From: Arsukibacterium sp. MJ3
GTDB taxonomy: Bacteria; Pseudomonadota; Gammaproteobacteria; Enterobacterales; Alteromonadaceae
Assembly: GCF_000987765.1 (NCBI RefSeq)
Contig: NZ_LAHP01000009.1
Coordinates: 62,001 to 126,000 of the forward strand
Reading direction: 5' to 3'
Length of the DNA: 64,000 nt
In this document: positions 10,806 to 20,829 of the stretch, one piece after another
Layout: each line of letters starts with the position of its first letter
Position numbering within the stretch: position 1 is the stretch's first letter
The notes under the pieces: model-generated
Seen by the model: the letters and a program-made list of their open reading frames with translations, nothing else
The model's database searches: none
What the model was told of the DNA's origin: nothing
Translations under genes and position numbers: made by a program

Positions 10806-11483
10806 ATGCCTGGCCCGTTAGACGTAATTGCGGTTATCTGGTTTTTTATGTTGTGGATAGGCTACACCCTATTTGCCAAGCGCCGGGCTAAGGTGGTGAG
10901 TTGTTTATCGTTCGAGTTGCGGCGCAAGCGCACCGACTGGATGCAGAAAATGCTGACCCGTGAAAACAAAATGGCCGACGTGGGCTTAATTTCTACTTTG
11001 GAGCGCAATGTTACGTTCTTTGCTTCCAGTTCGCTGCTTATTCTGGCGGGTTTATTAACCGCCATGTCCTCTGCTGAAAAGCTTAGTATTATGTTGTCTA
11101 ATCTGGTGCCCTGGTCTACTTTCACCGAGGGTTCAGTGCAATTAAAACTGCTACTGCTGACCTTTATTTTCGTATTTGCTTTTTTTCAGTTTACCTGGTC
11201 GTTGCGTCAGTACGGCTTTTGCGGAGTGTTAATTGGTGCGGCGCCAGATGGTCGAAATTTAAACGAGGATGATCAAGCGTTGTATGCTAATCGGGCGGCA
11301 AAGGTAATTGATCAGGCAGGCCATTCTTTTAACTATGGCTTGCGCGCCATCTATTTTTCGTTGTCAGCATTATCCTGGTTTATTGACCCTATTTTATTTA
11401 TGGTGGCGACAATAGTGGTGATGATAGTGATGCAGCAGCGCGAGTTTCACTCGAAAGTGCTAAAAGCGCTGCAAGAATGTTAG
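10806..11483 (+). CDS. DUF599 family membrane protein
   Basis: 225 residues with about four hydrophobic helices. The N-terminal segment DVIAVIWFFMLWIGYTLFAK and the R/K-rich loop ending in REN match DUF599, a family of unknown function in proteobacteria. A good Shine-Dalgarno (AGGAGC at 10796-10801) precedes the ATG. Convergent with dolP, 25 bp apart. Confidence 0.85.
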   Translation: MPGPLDVIAVIWFFMLWIGYTLFAKRRAKVVSCLSFELRRKRTDWMQKMLTRENKMADVGLISTLERNVTFFASSSLLILAGLLTAMSSAEKLSIMLSNLVPWSTFTEGSVQLKLLLLTFIFVFAFFQFTWSLRQYGFCGVLIGAAPDGRNLNEDDQALYANRAAKVIDQAGHSFNYGLRAIYFSLSALSWFIDPILFMVATIVVMIVMQQREFHSKVLKALQEC

Positions 11484-11508
11484 GGCATGCTGTTGTGTAC
11501 TAAGCTGG

Positions 11509-12075
11509 TTACCGTTCAAAAGCTTTAATTACCCGTGATACGCCATCAATATGGCGGGCAATATCTACGGCTCTGTCGGCTTCTGGCCCTTTAACCAACC
11601 CCATTAAAAATACTTCCGCATTTTCGGTTACCACTTTAATATTTAGGCCACTAATATCATCTTCGGATAATAATTGGCTTTTTACCTTAGTGGTAATCCA
11701 GCTGTCGCGGGTACGGGTGGCTAAAGACGTGCTGTTACCTAATCTGATTTGATTATGGATGTCACGTACCCCAGGGGTATCTTTAACCAGTAGTTCGGCT
11801 TGTTGTTTAATGCTGTCGCTACTGACCTGACCGGTTAGCAAAATAACACCGTTATAGCTGGTGACATTAATATTACTCTCATCAGGGATACTCTCGGCCG
11901 TACCGATAGCACGCCTAGCCCGGACCACAATGCTGTTGTCATCTAGCTGCGAGCCGAGTGTACGCCGATCGTTGGCGGAATTAGCGGCAGTAGCGCCGCC
12001 GGCAACCACGGCGGCAGCGCAGCCTTGTAACAACATTACAGTGGCTGCTACAGCGATAATTTTGCTGGTATTCAT
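11509..12075 (-). CDS. dolP: Outer-membrane BON-domain lipoprotein DolP (YraP)
   Basis: 188-residue lipoprotein: signal peptide with lipobox LLQGC (Cys near residue 19), then two BON domains (about 45-112 and 118-188), each with the DSNINVTSYNGVILLTG-like or NIKVVTENAEVFLMG-like core. DolP binds anionic phospholipid and localises to the division site in E. coli, supporting outer-membrane integrity. Its ATG overlaps the diaA stop (ATGA), after a strong AAGGAGA. Gene order lpoA-yraN-diaA-dolP is conserved in gammaproteobacteria. Confidence 0.94.
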   Translation of the reverse strand: MNTSKIIAVAATVMLLQGCAAAVVAGGATAANSANDRRTLGSQLDDNSIVVRARRAIGTAESIPDESNINVTSYNGVILLTGQVSSDSIKQQAELLVKDTPGVRDIHNQIRLGNSTSLATRTRDSWITTKVKSQLLSEDDISGLNIKVVTENAEVFLMGLVKGPEADRAVDIARHIDGVSRVIKAFER

Positions 12076-12659
12076 AGTTCTCCTTGCTGTGGAAACAGCG
12101 TAGTGTCAATTAACTCGCAAATACAATGCAGTAAAAAAGTGTAGCATTCAAACACCCGCGCCGGGCGATGCGCCGGTACTTTTAATTCAACGTCTTGCTG
12201 GCTTAATAAACCCGCCAGGTCACTGTCATTATCAACCGTTAGGGCCAATACTTTCATGTCATTGGTCACGGCGGCTTCGACGGCTTTAATCAGGCTTTGT
12301 TCAGAGCCGGTAAGCGAAATAACCAGCAGTACATCGGCCGCAGTGCCTAAAGCACGAACCTGCCGCGCCAGATAATCCTGATTAATATGGTTATCAGGGT
12401 GCAAGCTCGACATATCATTTTGCAGTGCCAAGGCTGGCAGGCAAGGGCGCTCGGTTTCAAATTGGTCCAGTAGCAGCTGAGCAAAATGGCAAGCCAAACC
12501 ATGGCTGGCACCGGCACCACAGCAAAGTACCTTACCACCATTAATAAGACTATTGGCGATAACTAAAGCCCCGCTTTCAATGGGTTCGGCCAGCGCTTCG
12601 CTGGTGGCGATCATGGTTTGAATATTTTCGCTGAACAGCTGTCGGATATGTTCCTGCAT
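12072..12659 (-). CDS. diaA: DnaA initiator-associating protein DiaA (SIS domain)
   Basis: 195 residues, single SIS domain with the phosphosugar-binding motif GAGASHGLACHFAQ (GmhA-like). In E. coli DiaA binds DnaA and promotes replication initiation at oriC. Assignment to DiaA rather than to the GmhA sedoheptulose isomerase rests mainly on the yraN-diaA-dolP context, since the two are close paralogues. Confidence 0.9.
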   Translation of the reverse strand: MQEHIRQLFSENIQTMIATSEALAEPIESGALVIANSLINGGKVLCCGAGASHGLACHFAQLLLDQFETERPCLPALALQNDMSSLHPDNHINQDYLARQVRALGTAADVLLVISLTGSEQSLIKAVEAAVTNDMKVLALTVDNDSDLAGLLSQQDVELKVPAHRPARVFECYTFLLHCICELIDTTLFPQQGEL

Positions 12660-12670
12660 TACCTTTCCTT

Positions 12671-13015
12671 CTAACTGAATGCGTTTTGCACCCAGTTGTA
12701 ATGAAAGGGCTCTCGCCCTTCAATTGCTAATACGTCAATCCGGCAAGCCTGATCCTGACCACCATGTTGTTGCAAATACCAGCGCACTGCCCGCAGCAGC
12801 TTTTTTTGTTTAGCTGGTGTAACGGCCGCTAAAGCACCACCAAAAGCGTTACTGGCGCGGTATTTTACTTCAATAAATACCAACTGTGAGCTTTGGCGCA
12901 TCACTAAATCAATTTCACCGGCTTTGCACTGAAAGTTACGACAAACTAGAGTTAGCTGCTGTTGTTGCAAGTAAGCCAGCGCCAGTTGCTCATAGTACTC
13001 ACCTTTATTGTTCAT
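12671..13015 (-). CDS. yraN: UPF0102 family protein YraN (predicted endonuclease-like)
   Basis: 114 residues, usual length. It carries the restriction-endonuclease-like core GEIDLVMRQSSQLVFIEVKYR with the D-(x)n-ExK catalytic pattern of UPF0102. Function is unknown, though the fold suggests Holliday-junction or other DNA cleavage. Two bases follow the lpoA stop before its ATG, so it is coupled to lpoA. Confidence 0.93.
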   Translation of the reverse strand: MNNKGEYYEQLALAYLQQQQLTLVCRNFQCKAGEIDLVMRQSSQLVFIEVKYRASNAFGGALAAVTPAKQKKLLRAVRWYLQQHGGQDQACRIDVLAIEGREPFHYNWVQNAFS

Positions 13016-13017
13016 GC

Positions 13018-14880
13018 TTAGGGTTCTTGTACCGTAATAAGCCGATTATTGCGATAACTGGCCCAACTTAGTCTGCGCACTATGCTACCGTTCGCATCTA
13101 AACTTAACTGGCCGGTTAATCCCGAGAACACCAGCGCTGGTAAATACTGCTGTTGTTTCAACCGTGCCACCAGCTGATAAGCATCATGACCCATCGCAAA
13201 TAGCCGTTGCAATACTTCATCCTGCTCGCTAAACAACTGCTGATACTGTTCTCGTAACAGTACACTACTTTGCTCACCAAGCATCCAGGGCATTTCGGTA
13301 AAGGTTAAGCCGTTTAAATCACGCTGCTCGTTCCGGTCAAGGCTGGTGCTAAAGCTACGCGAACTGGCATACACTGGCAATCTCGGCGCGGTCTGGTTTA
13401 CCGCCACATCAACATAGGGTTTAAATAAACGGGTTTGTACCGGATCAGCTAACAAGTAAATGGCATCAATATCCAATCGGCTATGCGGTTCGGCTTCCAG
13501 TTTGGTGTTACTACCAAGCAAACTACTAACGTTACGGATGCGGCTCTGGCTGGCATCAAGTTCCAGCAAGTTACTAACAATCGCTTCCAATTCAGCTTTG
13601 GCACTAAATTGATATAACTCTGGGGCCGCATAGCCCATGGCTTGCCATTGGCTGGCAAAATGTTGCTGCATCCGCTGGCTAATATTATTACGGGCGCTTA
13701 TTACCACCGGCTTGTGGTAGCTTTTCTGTTGAAACAGTTGGGCCATCTGGCTGGCTTCATCTTCCATGCTTAGCGCAAAAAAGAAGTGGTTATCGCGTTT
13801 TTCCTGTGCCGGATTACGACTGTTTAAAAACAGCGTTGGCCAGGGCCAATCGGCTTGTTGGCTAAAGATATCAACTTGGTCACGTAATAGCGGGCCTATC
13901 ACAAAATCAACTTGTTGTTGTTGTAAGGCCTCGGTAATTTGAGCAGGTGTTTGCTGGCTATCAATAAACAGCAGTTGTACCGGCTCGCCTTTGTATTGGC
14001 TGGCGGCACTAATTAAGCCAGCTTGCAAGGCTTTCGCATGGGCCCGAAAGTTACCGCTAAACGGAAGTAACACCGCAATTCGACTGGGCTGGTAAGGTGT
14101 TAATTGCAGCAGTTGCTGCAAAGCTGCCGGTAAGGCAGCTGACTTGGGCATAAAAGGATAACGGCGATGCCAATCGGCTAGCGCCTGCTGTAACGCTTGT
14201 TGCTGGCCAATATGCAGCCGGCTTAATTCGGCCAAGTTTAACCAGGCCAGGTTGCGGTTGGTGGCATTAGTGCGCAGTGTTGTCAGGTTGTTTTGGTTTA
14301 AGGTCGTCAGTTGCTGCCATAATAAATCCCATAGTGCGGGATAGGCAGAATTACTCTGCTGCAGCTGGTCTAGTTGCAATAGCCAGCTACTAGCGGCCAG
14401 ACTGCGTTGTTGCTGGGCATAAAACTGACTTCCCTGCCATAAATAGGTGCTGATATCGGCTTTAGGCAAGCTATCAATATTCGTTTGCTCCAGCAGCAGG
14501 TTAGCCCGCTCTATTTCGTTATTAGCCAGATAAGCTTGTAACAACAGTACCGTATTGCGCTGGCGTACCAGCTTGTATTCACTGTTGGCTAAGGTGTAGC
14601 AAATAGCCAGCGCCAGCGGATACTGTTGCTGCTGTAATGCTGCTTGGGCTGCCCGTAGTAAATGAATTTGCCGTGCCTCTCCCTGGTAATCACCGGCTTT
14701 TTGATAAATATCGCGGGCATCTGCCATAGCCGGCATGGCTAAGGGTTGCTCGATAGCGTTGGTTGCAATGGGGCCTGCAGCCGGTGTAGCCGGTTGCTGG
14801 GCACAGCTGGTTAGCAGGCCGCTGAGGCACAAAAAAAGCAGTGTCTTTAATTTGCTGGAATTCACGTTGCACAGTACCAT
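13018..14880 (-). CDS. lpoA: Penicillin-binding protein activator LpoA (LppC family)
   Basis: 620-residue outer-membrane lipoprotein that stimulates the transpeptidase of PBP1A from outside. Signal peptide with lipobox LLTSC (Cys near 26), an N-terminal TPR-like helical half (about 45-260) and a C-terminal periplasmic-binding-protein-like half beginning near IAVLLPFSGNF (about 265). Length fits the family. First gene of the lpoA-yraN-diaA-dolP operon and divergent from rsmI, as in E. coli. Confidence 0.95.
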   Translation of the reverse strand: MVLCNVNSSKLKTLLFLCLSGLLTSCAQQPATPAAGPIATNAIEQPLAMPAMADARDIYQKAGDYQGEARQIHLLRAAQAALQQQQYPLALAICYTLANSEYKLVRQRNTVLLLQAYLANNEIERANLLLEQTNIDSLPKADISTYLWQGSQFYAQQQRSLAASSWLLQLDQLQQSNSAYPALWDLLWQQLTTLNQNNLTTLRTNATNRNLAWLNLAELSRLHIGQQQALQQALADWHRRYPFMPKSAALPAALQQLLQLTPYQPSRIAVLLPFSGNFRAHAKALQAGLISAASQYKGEPVQLLFIDSQQTPAQITEALQQQQVDFVIGPLLRDQVDIFSQQADWPWPTLFLNSRNPAQEKRDNHFFFALSMEDEASQMAQLFQQKSYHKPVVISARNNISQRMQQHFASQWQAMGYAAPELYQFSAKAELEAIVSNLLELDASQSRIRNVSSLLGSNTKLEAEPHSRLDIDAIYLLADPVQTRLFKPYVDVAVNQTAPRLPVYASSRSFSTSLDRNEQRDLNGLTFTEMPWMLGEQSSVLLREQYQQLFSEQDEVLQRLFAMGHDAYQLVARLKQQQYLPALVFSGLTGQLSLDANGSIVRRLSWASYRNNRLITVQEP

Positions 14881-14941
14881 TAGGCTTTTAATAGGGCTAT
14901 CTTACTGAGACTGCCCGCCAAGCTCAAATAAATAGCGAAAT

Positions 14942-15796
14942 ATGACTAAACAAATTGGATCGTTGTACGTTGTTGCTACGCCTATTGGCAATTTAACTGA
15001 CATTAGCGAGCGCGCGATAGCCACCTTAAAACAGGTTAGCTGTATCGCGGCTGAAGATACCCGGCATACCGGCAAGTTACTGGCACACCTGGGGGTGCAA
15101 ACCCGTACGTTGGCGCTGCATGATCATAATGAAAAACAGCGGGCCGCCAGTATCATTGCCCGTTGCCAGGCAGGGGAAGCGGTCGCGCTGGTATCGGATG
15201 CGGGCACGCCATTAATCAGCGACCCTGGTTATAACCTAGTTAGGTTGTGCCGTGAGGCGGGGGTAAACGTGGTGCCTATACCTGGCCCTTGTGCTGTTAT
15301 TACCGCGCTTTGTGCTGCCGGGTTACCCACCGATAAATTTTTGTTTATTGGTTTTCTGGCGGCTAAAAGCAACCAGCGTCAGGCGCAACTGGCGGCGTTG
15401 CCGGCCGCAGTGGGTACGGTGGTGTGTTATGAAACCGCCCGGCGTATTCAGGCATGTCTCGATGATGTTGCAACAGTGCTCGGGGCGGAGCGTCAACTGG
15501 TGTTGGCCAAAGAGCTAACCAAAACCTATGAAGCCTTTTGCCATGGCACACCGGCACAAATACAGGCCTGGCTGAATGCCGATCCGCAGCGCTGTCAGGG
15601 CGAAATGGTGCTAATGATAGCACCTGAACCGGCCAGAGCCGCCAGCGACATCAGCGAGCAAGTGCAGCAAACCTTGAAAATTTTACTGGCTGAATTACCG
15701 GTAAAACAGGCGGCAGCGCTGACCGCACAAATACACAATGAAAAGAAAAACCCGCTGTATAAGCTGGCGTTAGAATGGGCTGGCAGTTCAGCCTGA
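14942..15796 (+). CDS. rsmI: 16S rRNA (cytidine-1402-2'-O)-methyltransferase
   Basis: 284 residues, tetrapyrrole-methylase fold. N-terminal LYVVATPIGNLTDISERA, the SAM-binding AEDTRHTGKLL and LVSDAGTPLISDPGYNLV segments are diagnostic for RsmI, which with RsmH modifies C1402 of 16S rRNA in the decoding centre. Divergent from lpoA. Its 3' end overlaps the promoter of rnpB. Confidence 0.97.
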   Translation: MTKQIGSLYVVATPIGNLTDISERAIATLKQVSCIAAEDTRHTGKLLAHLGVQTRTLALHDHNEKQRAASIIARCQAGEAVALVSDAGTPLISDPGYNLVRLCREAGVNVVPIPGPCAVITALCAAGLPTDKFLFIGFLAAKSNQRQAQLAALPAAVGTVVCYETARRIQACLDDVATVLGAERQLVLAKELTKTYEAFCHGTPAQIQAWLNADPQRCQGEMVLMIAPEPARAASDISEQVQQTLKILLAELPVKQAAALTAQIHNEKKNPLYKLALEWAGSSA

Positions 15797-15808
15797 TTAG
15801 CGTATAAT
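15781..15808 (+). promoter_or_regulatory. rnpB promoter (sigma-70 type)
   Basis: A perfect -10 TATAAT lies at 15803-15808, seven bases before the P1 strand of the RNase P RNA. A weak -35 (TGGCAG, 15781-15786) sits 16 bp upstream inside the last codons of rsmI. Confidence 0.7.
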
Positions 15809-15815
15809 CCGCCCT

Positions 15816-16195
<380 letters not shown>

Positions 16196-16202
16196 TATAT
16201 TA

Positions 16203-16240
16203 AACCGCGCTAAGCCGATAATGCTTAGCGCGGTTTTTTT
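16203..16240 (+). terminator. Rho-independent terminator of rnpB
   Basis: Perfect 13-bp stem AACCGCGCTAAGC / GCTTAGCGCGGTT with a 7-base loop (16216-16222), followed by a T tract. Confidence 0.95.
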
Positions 16241-16281
16241 ATGTCTTGCTTTTTATCAATGGATAGACAGCTTGTCGTTAT

Positions 16282-16304
16282 AAAAAAGCCCGCACAAGGC
16301 GGGC
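16282..16304 (-). terminator. Rho-independent terminator of the TonB-dependent receptor gene
   Basis: On the minus strand GCCCGC-CTTGT-GCGGGC is followed directly by six T (plus-strand A run 16282-16287), about 30 bp after the receptor stop. Confidence 0.9.
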
Positions 16305-16333
16305 AAAAGGTACCAGGAAGAGCGGGTGCTGGC

Positions 16334-19180
16334 TTACATAAACTTATATTCCAGTAACAAGGTATAGGCCCGGCCCCGAGGATCCGCCACGCGTGGCTCC
16401 CAGGCTGCACCGGCAGCAAAGTCGTTCTGATGCGCGGTAAACGGTGGGTCTTCATCAAGCAGGTTTTTAATACCAAATGTCAGGCTTAAATTGTCGATAG
16501 CCTTGTAGGTTACGCTGTAGTTATAAGTAATGTAGGTATCTACCTTCGGATCCCATTGCGCTGGCACAAAACTGCCATTACGAACGCTTACCGGTAACTC
16601 ATCGTTATAGCCATCACGATAAAGCTGGGTCAGGCTGTGGCTCCAGTCACCAAGCACATAACTGAAATTCAGCGTGTGTTTCCATTTTAATGGCAAGTTG
16701 AAATAGCGAACATACTCGCCAACCAAATTCTCACTATAGGGTAAGCTATCAATGCCTTTCGTTTTAAAGGTGTCAATATAACTGCCATTGAGGTTTACTT
16801 TCCAATTGCCACCCGCTAATTCGCCGGTTAGGTTGGCATCCAGTTCAATACCACGGGTTAAAGTACCGCCCGAGTTAATATAACGACGGTCTATTGCCAC
16901 AATCTGGCCTTGTCCATCGCGGATCCAGTTATCCGTAAACAGGTTATAGTTTTCAATCAGCACGTCACGCGGCGCTGAGCGAATGGTATCGGTACGTTCA
17001 ATTTCCCACCAGTCGATACTGAAATTAAAGTAGTCCACTGGCACCACCACAAAACCAAAGCTCTTCTGCTCAGATTCCTCTGGTGACAAATCTTCTTTGC
17101 CGCCGAAAATTTCTACCGGCTGAATACGACTACAACCGGCAATCGTTTCATCAGCCACACCGCTTGGACAGGTAGCCGGATCGGCTAAATCTAAGCCGGT
17201 ATACTGTGACTCGGTAACACCATTAAACAATTGATTAAACGACGGCACTTTAAAGCCGGTACTATAGGCACCGCGGAACATCAGCTGTTCTATTGGCCGA
17301 AAGCTGAACGATATTTTTGGATTAGTAGAGCTACCAAAGCCATCGTATTTGTCATAGCGGCTGGCGAGCGTTACGTCCAGGTTATCCAGTACCGGTAAGT
17401 ACACTTCAGCAAATACAGCTTTAATATCACGGCTTACTTTGTCCAGCACGTTAGCATTATCAAATGGCGCTAAAAATACCGGGCGCATTTCCGCTCGCTG
17501 GTCACCATTAAACTTAAACTCTTCTCGTCGCAAATCGGTGCCCACCGCCATCATAATGTTGCCACCAGAGAGCTCAAACGGAATTTCACCAGAGAGGGTG
17601 GCGTCAATTTGCGTCATAATCGACTCGCCGCCATATAATTGCACACCGCGCGCCGAAGCGGCGTTTAGTGCTGAGAGACCGGCAGCTGATTGGTTTTGTC
17701 CTGGCAGTAAAAACGGGTCAATTAAACCACTGCCCAATACTTGTTGTAACTTATCGGTAAAGTAGTAGCCGTCGCCCAATACTGAATCAGACTCGCTGGA
17801 CGCTCTGGAAATACCGGCGTTGTAATCCCAGCCAGCAATAACCCCTTCCAGCGACGCCAACAAACGATAGGCTGAGGTGGTAGTTTCAATTTCACGGCCA
17901 CCACAGGTCATACAACGCCAGCGGTAAGCAATAGCTTCGCCGTAATTAAGTTGCGCGGCGCCAAAGTAACCCTCCAAGGCATTATAAATACGATCGTATG
18001 AAGCGCCGGTACTCGGGTACCAGGTGCTGGGGCCAAAGGTTGAACCGGGAGAAATTTGATAGGGTTCAAATGCCTTACTGACATCCACTTCCGAGGCGAC
18101 AAATTCTAGGGTTGCAAGATGATCTTCAGACAGCTTAAAGGTGGCACGACCAATAAAATCCAAGCTTTCTTGCGGTTGCTGAATACGGGCAGCGGCCGGG
18201 TAATCCCAGGCACAAGCATAGCGGGATGACGCTGAACTCCACAGCTGGTCACTATACGGTCCCATATTAGCACCGCCGTTTTCACAGCCAGCACCACCAG
18301 GCAAGTCAAGAATGTTAATGGCGGTAACCGATTGACCATCCCGTGGGTCTACTAAGCCGGTACCAATTAAATTAGGCTGACTAGAGCCGCGGTTAAATAC
18401 GGTGGCAAACGGCGTGCCGCGGGTGTCTGGTGACAAGCCACGCTCTGGCTGAAAGGTATTAGAGAAAGCGCGATCGTTGCCGGCCAGTACTTCATTTTTC
18501 TTATAAGACAAGGTGCCAAATACGTTCCAGCCGTCCTTGTTAATGTCGCCAGTACCCAGCAGCAAATTGGTGCGGTAGATATTACCGCCGCCCGCTTCCG
18601 TATGATCAACAAAGGTCGACACTTCCGCACCGGTGTAATCTGACTTGGTAATAAAGTTAATAACCCCACCGATAGCATCGGTACCGTAGACCGCAGAAGC
18701 ACCATCTCGTAATACCTCAACCCGTTCCAGTGCGGCAAAAGGAATAGAATTTAAGTCTACCGCGCGGCCTTTTAAACCATGGGTGGCTACCCGGCGCCCG
18801 TTTAACAGCACCAGTGTTGCATCCGCACCTTGGCCGCGAAGGTTCGCACCCGATACTCCGTTGTTGCCCCGTTGCTCTTCAGAGACGATACCGCCATTAC
18901 TGGCCAGGTTATCAGACGAGTTACCGGCAATATTCATTTGCAACAGCAGTTGTTCTGCTGAGGTGATACCTGCGGCATCAATATCGGCACGGCTGAACAC
19001 CGTAATAGGTAAGTCACCTTCAACGGAGGTACGTTTAATACTAGACCCGGTTACCCGGATCCGTTCAACTTTGGCGTCAGTCGCCATTGTATCGGTTTGT
19101 TGAGCGGTATCTTGGGCAAATACTTGTGTGCTCAAGCCTGCTAGGGCAAAAGCCTGAACCAGCTTATTTAACTTCATCAC
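16334..19180 (-). CDS. TonB-dependent outer-membrane receptor
   Basis: 948-residue receptor for active uptake across the outer membrane. A signal peptide ends near AQVFAQ-type residues (about 22); a plug domain spans about 45-170 (VTGSSIKRTS, NLRGQGADATLVLLNGRR, VEVLRDGASAVYGTDAIGG), followed by a 22-strand barrel. The length and the GSSIKR plug start fit the large Alteromonadales group of receptors for peptides, glycans or other organics rather than classic siderophore receptors, but the ligand cannot be read. The barrel ends YKFM, one Met beyond the usual terminal Phe. It diverges from an exported NlpC/P60 peptidase, so murein fragments are a reasonable guess. Strong AGGAGA site before the ATG. 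Confidence 0.93.
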   Translation of the reverse strand: MMKLNKLVQAFALAGLSTQVFAQDTAQQTDTMATDAKVERIRVTGSSIKRTSVEGDLPITVFSRADIDAAGITSAEQLLLQMNIAGNSSDNLASNGGIVSEEQRGNNGVSGANLRGQGADATLVLLNGRRVATHGLKGRAVDLNSIPFAALERVEVLRDGASAVYGTDAIGGVINFITKSDYTGAEVSTFVDHTEAGGGNIYRTNLLLGTGDINKDGWNVFGTLSYKKNEVLAGNDRAFSNTFQPERGLSPDTRGTPFATVFNRGSSQPNLIGTGLVDPRDGQSVTAINILDLPGGAGCENGGANMGPYSDQLWSSASSRYACAWDYPAAARIQQPQESLDFIGRATFKLSEDHLATLEFVASEVDVSKAFEPYQISPGSTFGPSTWYPSTGASYDRIYNALEGYFGAAQLNYGEAIAYRWRCMTCGGREIETTTSAYRLLASLEGVIAGWDYNAGISRASSESDSVLGDGYYFTDKLQQVLGSGLIDPFLLPGQNQSAAGLSALNAASARGVQLYGGESIMTQIDATLSGEIPFELSGGNIMMAVGTDLRREEFKFNGDQRAEMRPVFLAPFDNANVLDKVSRDIKAVFAEVYLPVLDNLDVTLASRYDKYDGFGSSTNPKISFSFRPIEQLMFRGAYSTGFKVPSFNQLFNGVTESQYTGLDLADPATCPSGVADETIAGCSRIQPVEIFGGKEDLSPEESEQKSFGFVVVPVDYFNFSIDWWEIERTDTIRSAPRDVLIENYNLFTDNWIRDGQGQIVAIDRRYINSGGTLTRGIELDANLTGELAGGNWKVNLNGSYIDTFKTKGIDSLPYSENLVGEYVRYFNLPLKWKHTLNFSYVLGDWSHSLTQLYRDGYNDELPVSVRNGSFVPAQWDPKVDTYITYNYSVTYKAIDNLSLTFGIKNLLDEDPPFTAHQNDFAAGAAWEPRVADPRGRAYTLLLEYKFM

Positions 19181-19314
19181 TTTCTCTCCTGGAGTGGCGT
19201 ATTTCTGTTTTTATAATGGTTAACCGTTACCCGGGTCTGCTTGCCCGTTTTAATGTTTATGCACATGTTTATTTTCTGCACAAAATGAACATAGCAATAA
19301 ATTTTTGGTTTTGA

Positions 19315-19359
19315 AAATAATTTATGCTAAAAACTATTAATAATTGGAATATTTGATTC
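19315..19359. promoter_or_regulatory. Two candidate RpiR/MurR-type operator sites between the receptor and peptidase genes
   Basis: GAATATTTGATTC (19347-19359) and AAATAATTTATGC (19315-19327) each match 11 of 13 bases of the perfect palindrome core GAATAATTTATTC found upstream of the RpiR-family gene at 22877-22889. Their centres are 32 bp apart, about three helical turns. The DNA here is AT-rich, so chance matches are possible. Confidence 0.4.
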
Positions 19360-19417
19360 TAATTGCAGCTATTATAAAAGTTATGCGAGCTAATTGCTGT
19401 GCTATTAAGAGGGTAAA

Positions 19418-20818
19418 ATGAAGCTAAGTTGTTGTTTTTTATTGGTAGTATGCTTAAGCGCTCTCTGTTTTCAGCAAGGTGCTTATGCCGAGTCAGATAT
19501 TCCGTTGTTAAAAACCGAACAGCTGCATGCCCGCTATTGGTTGCAGCAGTTGACAGACGCCAACACGGTATTGCTGAATCAGGCCCAAATAAGTGCCCGT
19601 AATGTCCAAACCTATGCGCAGCAAGCCAGCATGACCGAGTTGGCCAGTTTGCCCGCCAGCTTTTCAGCCGCGGCATTAACCGCCATTATTGTTAATGCCA
19701 GTGCCAACGCTGACCAACCACGATTTTACAGCGATGGCCGCGCCGTTAGTGCCGCACAATGGCAGGCTTACCAGCAACGCTTAAATACTGACGCCGTACG
19801 AGCTAGCAACCCACTGCAGTTTGCTCTGGTGCTTACGCGCACGGCGTTACGAAGCATGCCAACTAATGATCGGGTGCATAACCAGAATATGGCTCTGGAT
19901 TTAGATCGTTTCCAGGAAACCGCTTTATTTCCAGGCGAAGCGGTAGCGGTGCTACATCACTCCCGCGACCAGCAGTGGTGGTTAGTGCAAAATTACCATT
20001 ATATTGGCTGGGTACAAGCGAACGATTTGGCCATAGGGCCACGCGAGCAAGTGTTAGCCTACAGCAAACAAACACCATTTTTAGTGGTCACGGGTGCCCG
20101 GGCCTATACCAGTTTCACCCCTGAATTACCGGCAATTTCAGCGTTACTATTAGATATGGGATCGCGGCTGCCGTTAATGAGCAGCAACGAAACCGGCCAC
20201 AATGTACACGGCCAAAACCCGCATGCCAGTTATATTGTTAAACTGCCCATCAAAAACGTCGATGGCAGTCTGGGTTTTAGCCCGGCACTTATTGCCCGCC
20301 AGCAAGATGTTAGCCTGGGATACCTGCCCTACACCCCAGCCAATATTGTGCAGCAGGCATTTAAATTTCTCGGCGATCGTTATGGTTGGGGCCACGATTA
20401 TGACAGCCGCGACTGCACCGGCTTTATTATTGAAATTTATCGTAGTTTTGGTATAGATATGCCGCGTAATTCCGGCCAGCAGGGCGAGGGCGGCTATGGT
20501 CGTAATGTGCTTTTTAGCCCGCAAAGCAGCCACACTGAAAAGCTGGCGGCGTTAAACCAGGCGGCGGTAGGTGATTTAATTTACCGGCCCGGTCACGTTA
20601 TGCTGTATTTAGGCGCCGCTAACGGTGAGCCTTTTGTTATTCATTCAGTGCATGAACTGGCCTACTTTTCTGACACTAATACTGATACTACAGCCGCCAA
20701 GCCCGTGTTGTATCAGGGGGTGTTAAATGGTGTTGCTGTTACGCCGCTAACCCCGCTGCAACTCACCGCTAACAGCAGTTATCTGGATAAAATATACGCT
20801 ATTAAATCATTGCGTTAA
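19418..20818 (+). CDS. Exported SH3-domain NlpC/P60 (C40) murein peptidase
   Basis: 466 residues. A signal peptide ends near AYA (about 24). The middle (about 160-300) resembles bacterial SH3 domains (GEAVAVLHHSRDQQWWLVQNYHYIGWV). The C-terminal NlpC/P60 domain has catalytic Cys333 in RDCTGF, His393 in GHVMLYLG and a third polar residue around H409. Family members such as YkfC cut the gamma-D-Glu-diaminopimelate bond of stem peptides, releasing L-Ala-D-Glu when the N-terminus is free. The next gene, 11 bases on, is an L-Ala-D/L-Glu epimerase, the pairing seen in Bacillus ykfB-ykfC, which supports that specificity. ATG is preceded by AGAGGG. Confidence 0.9.
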   Translation: MKLSCCFLLVVCLSALCFQQGAYAESDIPLLKTEQLHARYWLQQLTDANTVLLNQAQISARNVQTYAQQASMTELASLPASFSAAALTAIIVNASANADQPRFYSDGRAVSAAQWQAYQQRLNTDAVRASNPLQFALVLTRTALRSMPTNDRVHNQNMALDLDRFQETALFPGEAVAVLHHSRDQQWWLVQNYHYIGWVQANDLAIGPREQVLAYSKQTPFLVVTGARAYTSFTPELPAISALLLDMGSRLPLMSSNETGHNVHGQNPHASYIVKLPIKNVDGSLGFSPALIARQQDVSLGYLPYTPANIVQQAFKFLGDRYGWGHDYDSRDCTGFIIEIYRSFGIDMPRNSGQQGEGGYGRNVLFSPQSSHTEKLAALNQAAVGDLIYRPGHVMLYLGAANGEPFVIHSVHELAYFSDTNTDTTAAKPVLYQGVLNGVAVTPLTPLQLTANSSYLDKIYAIKSLR

Positions 20819-20829
20819 TTGAGGGATAT

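Noticed and set aside
16225-19103. Several open frames overlapping the TonB receptor gene on both strands
   Set aside because: They are shadows of a long, clearly recognisable receptor.
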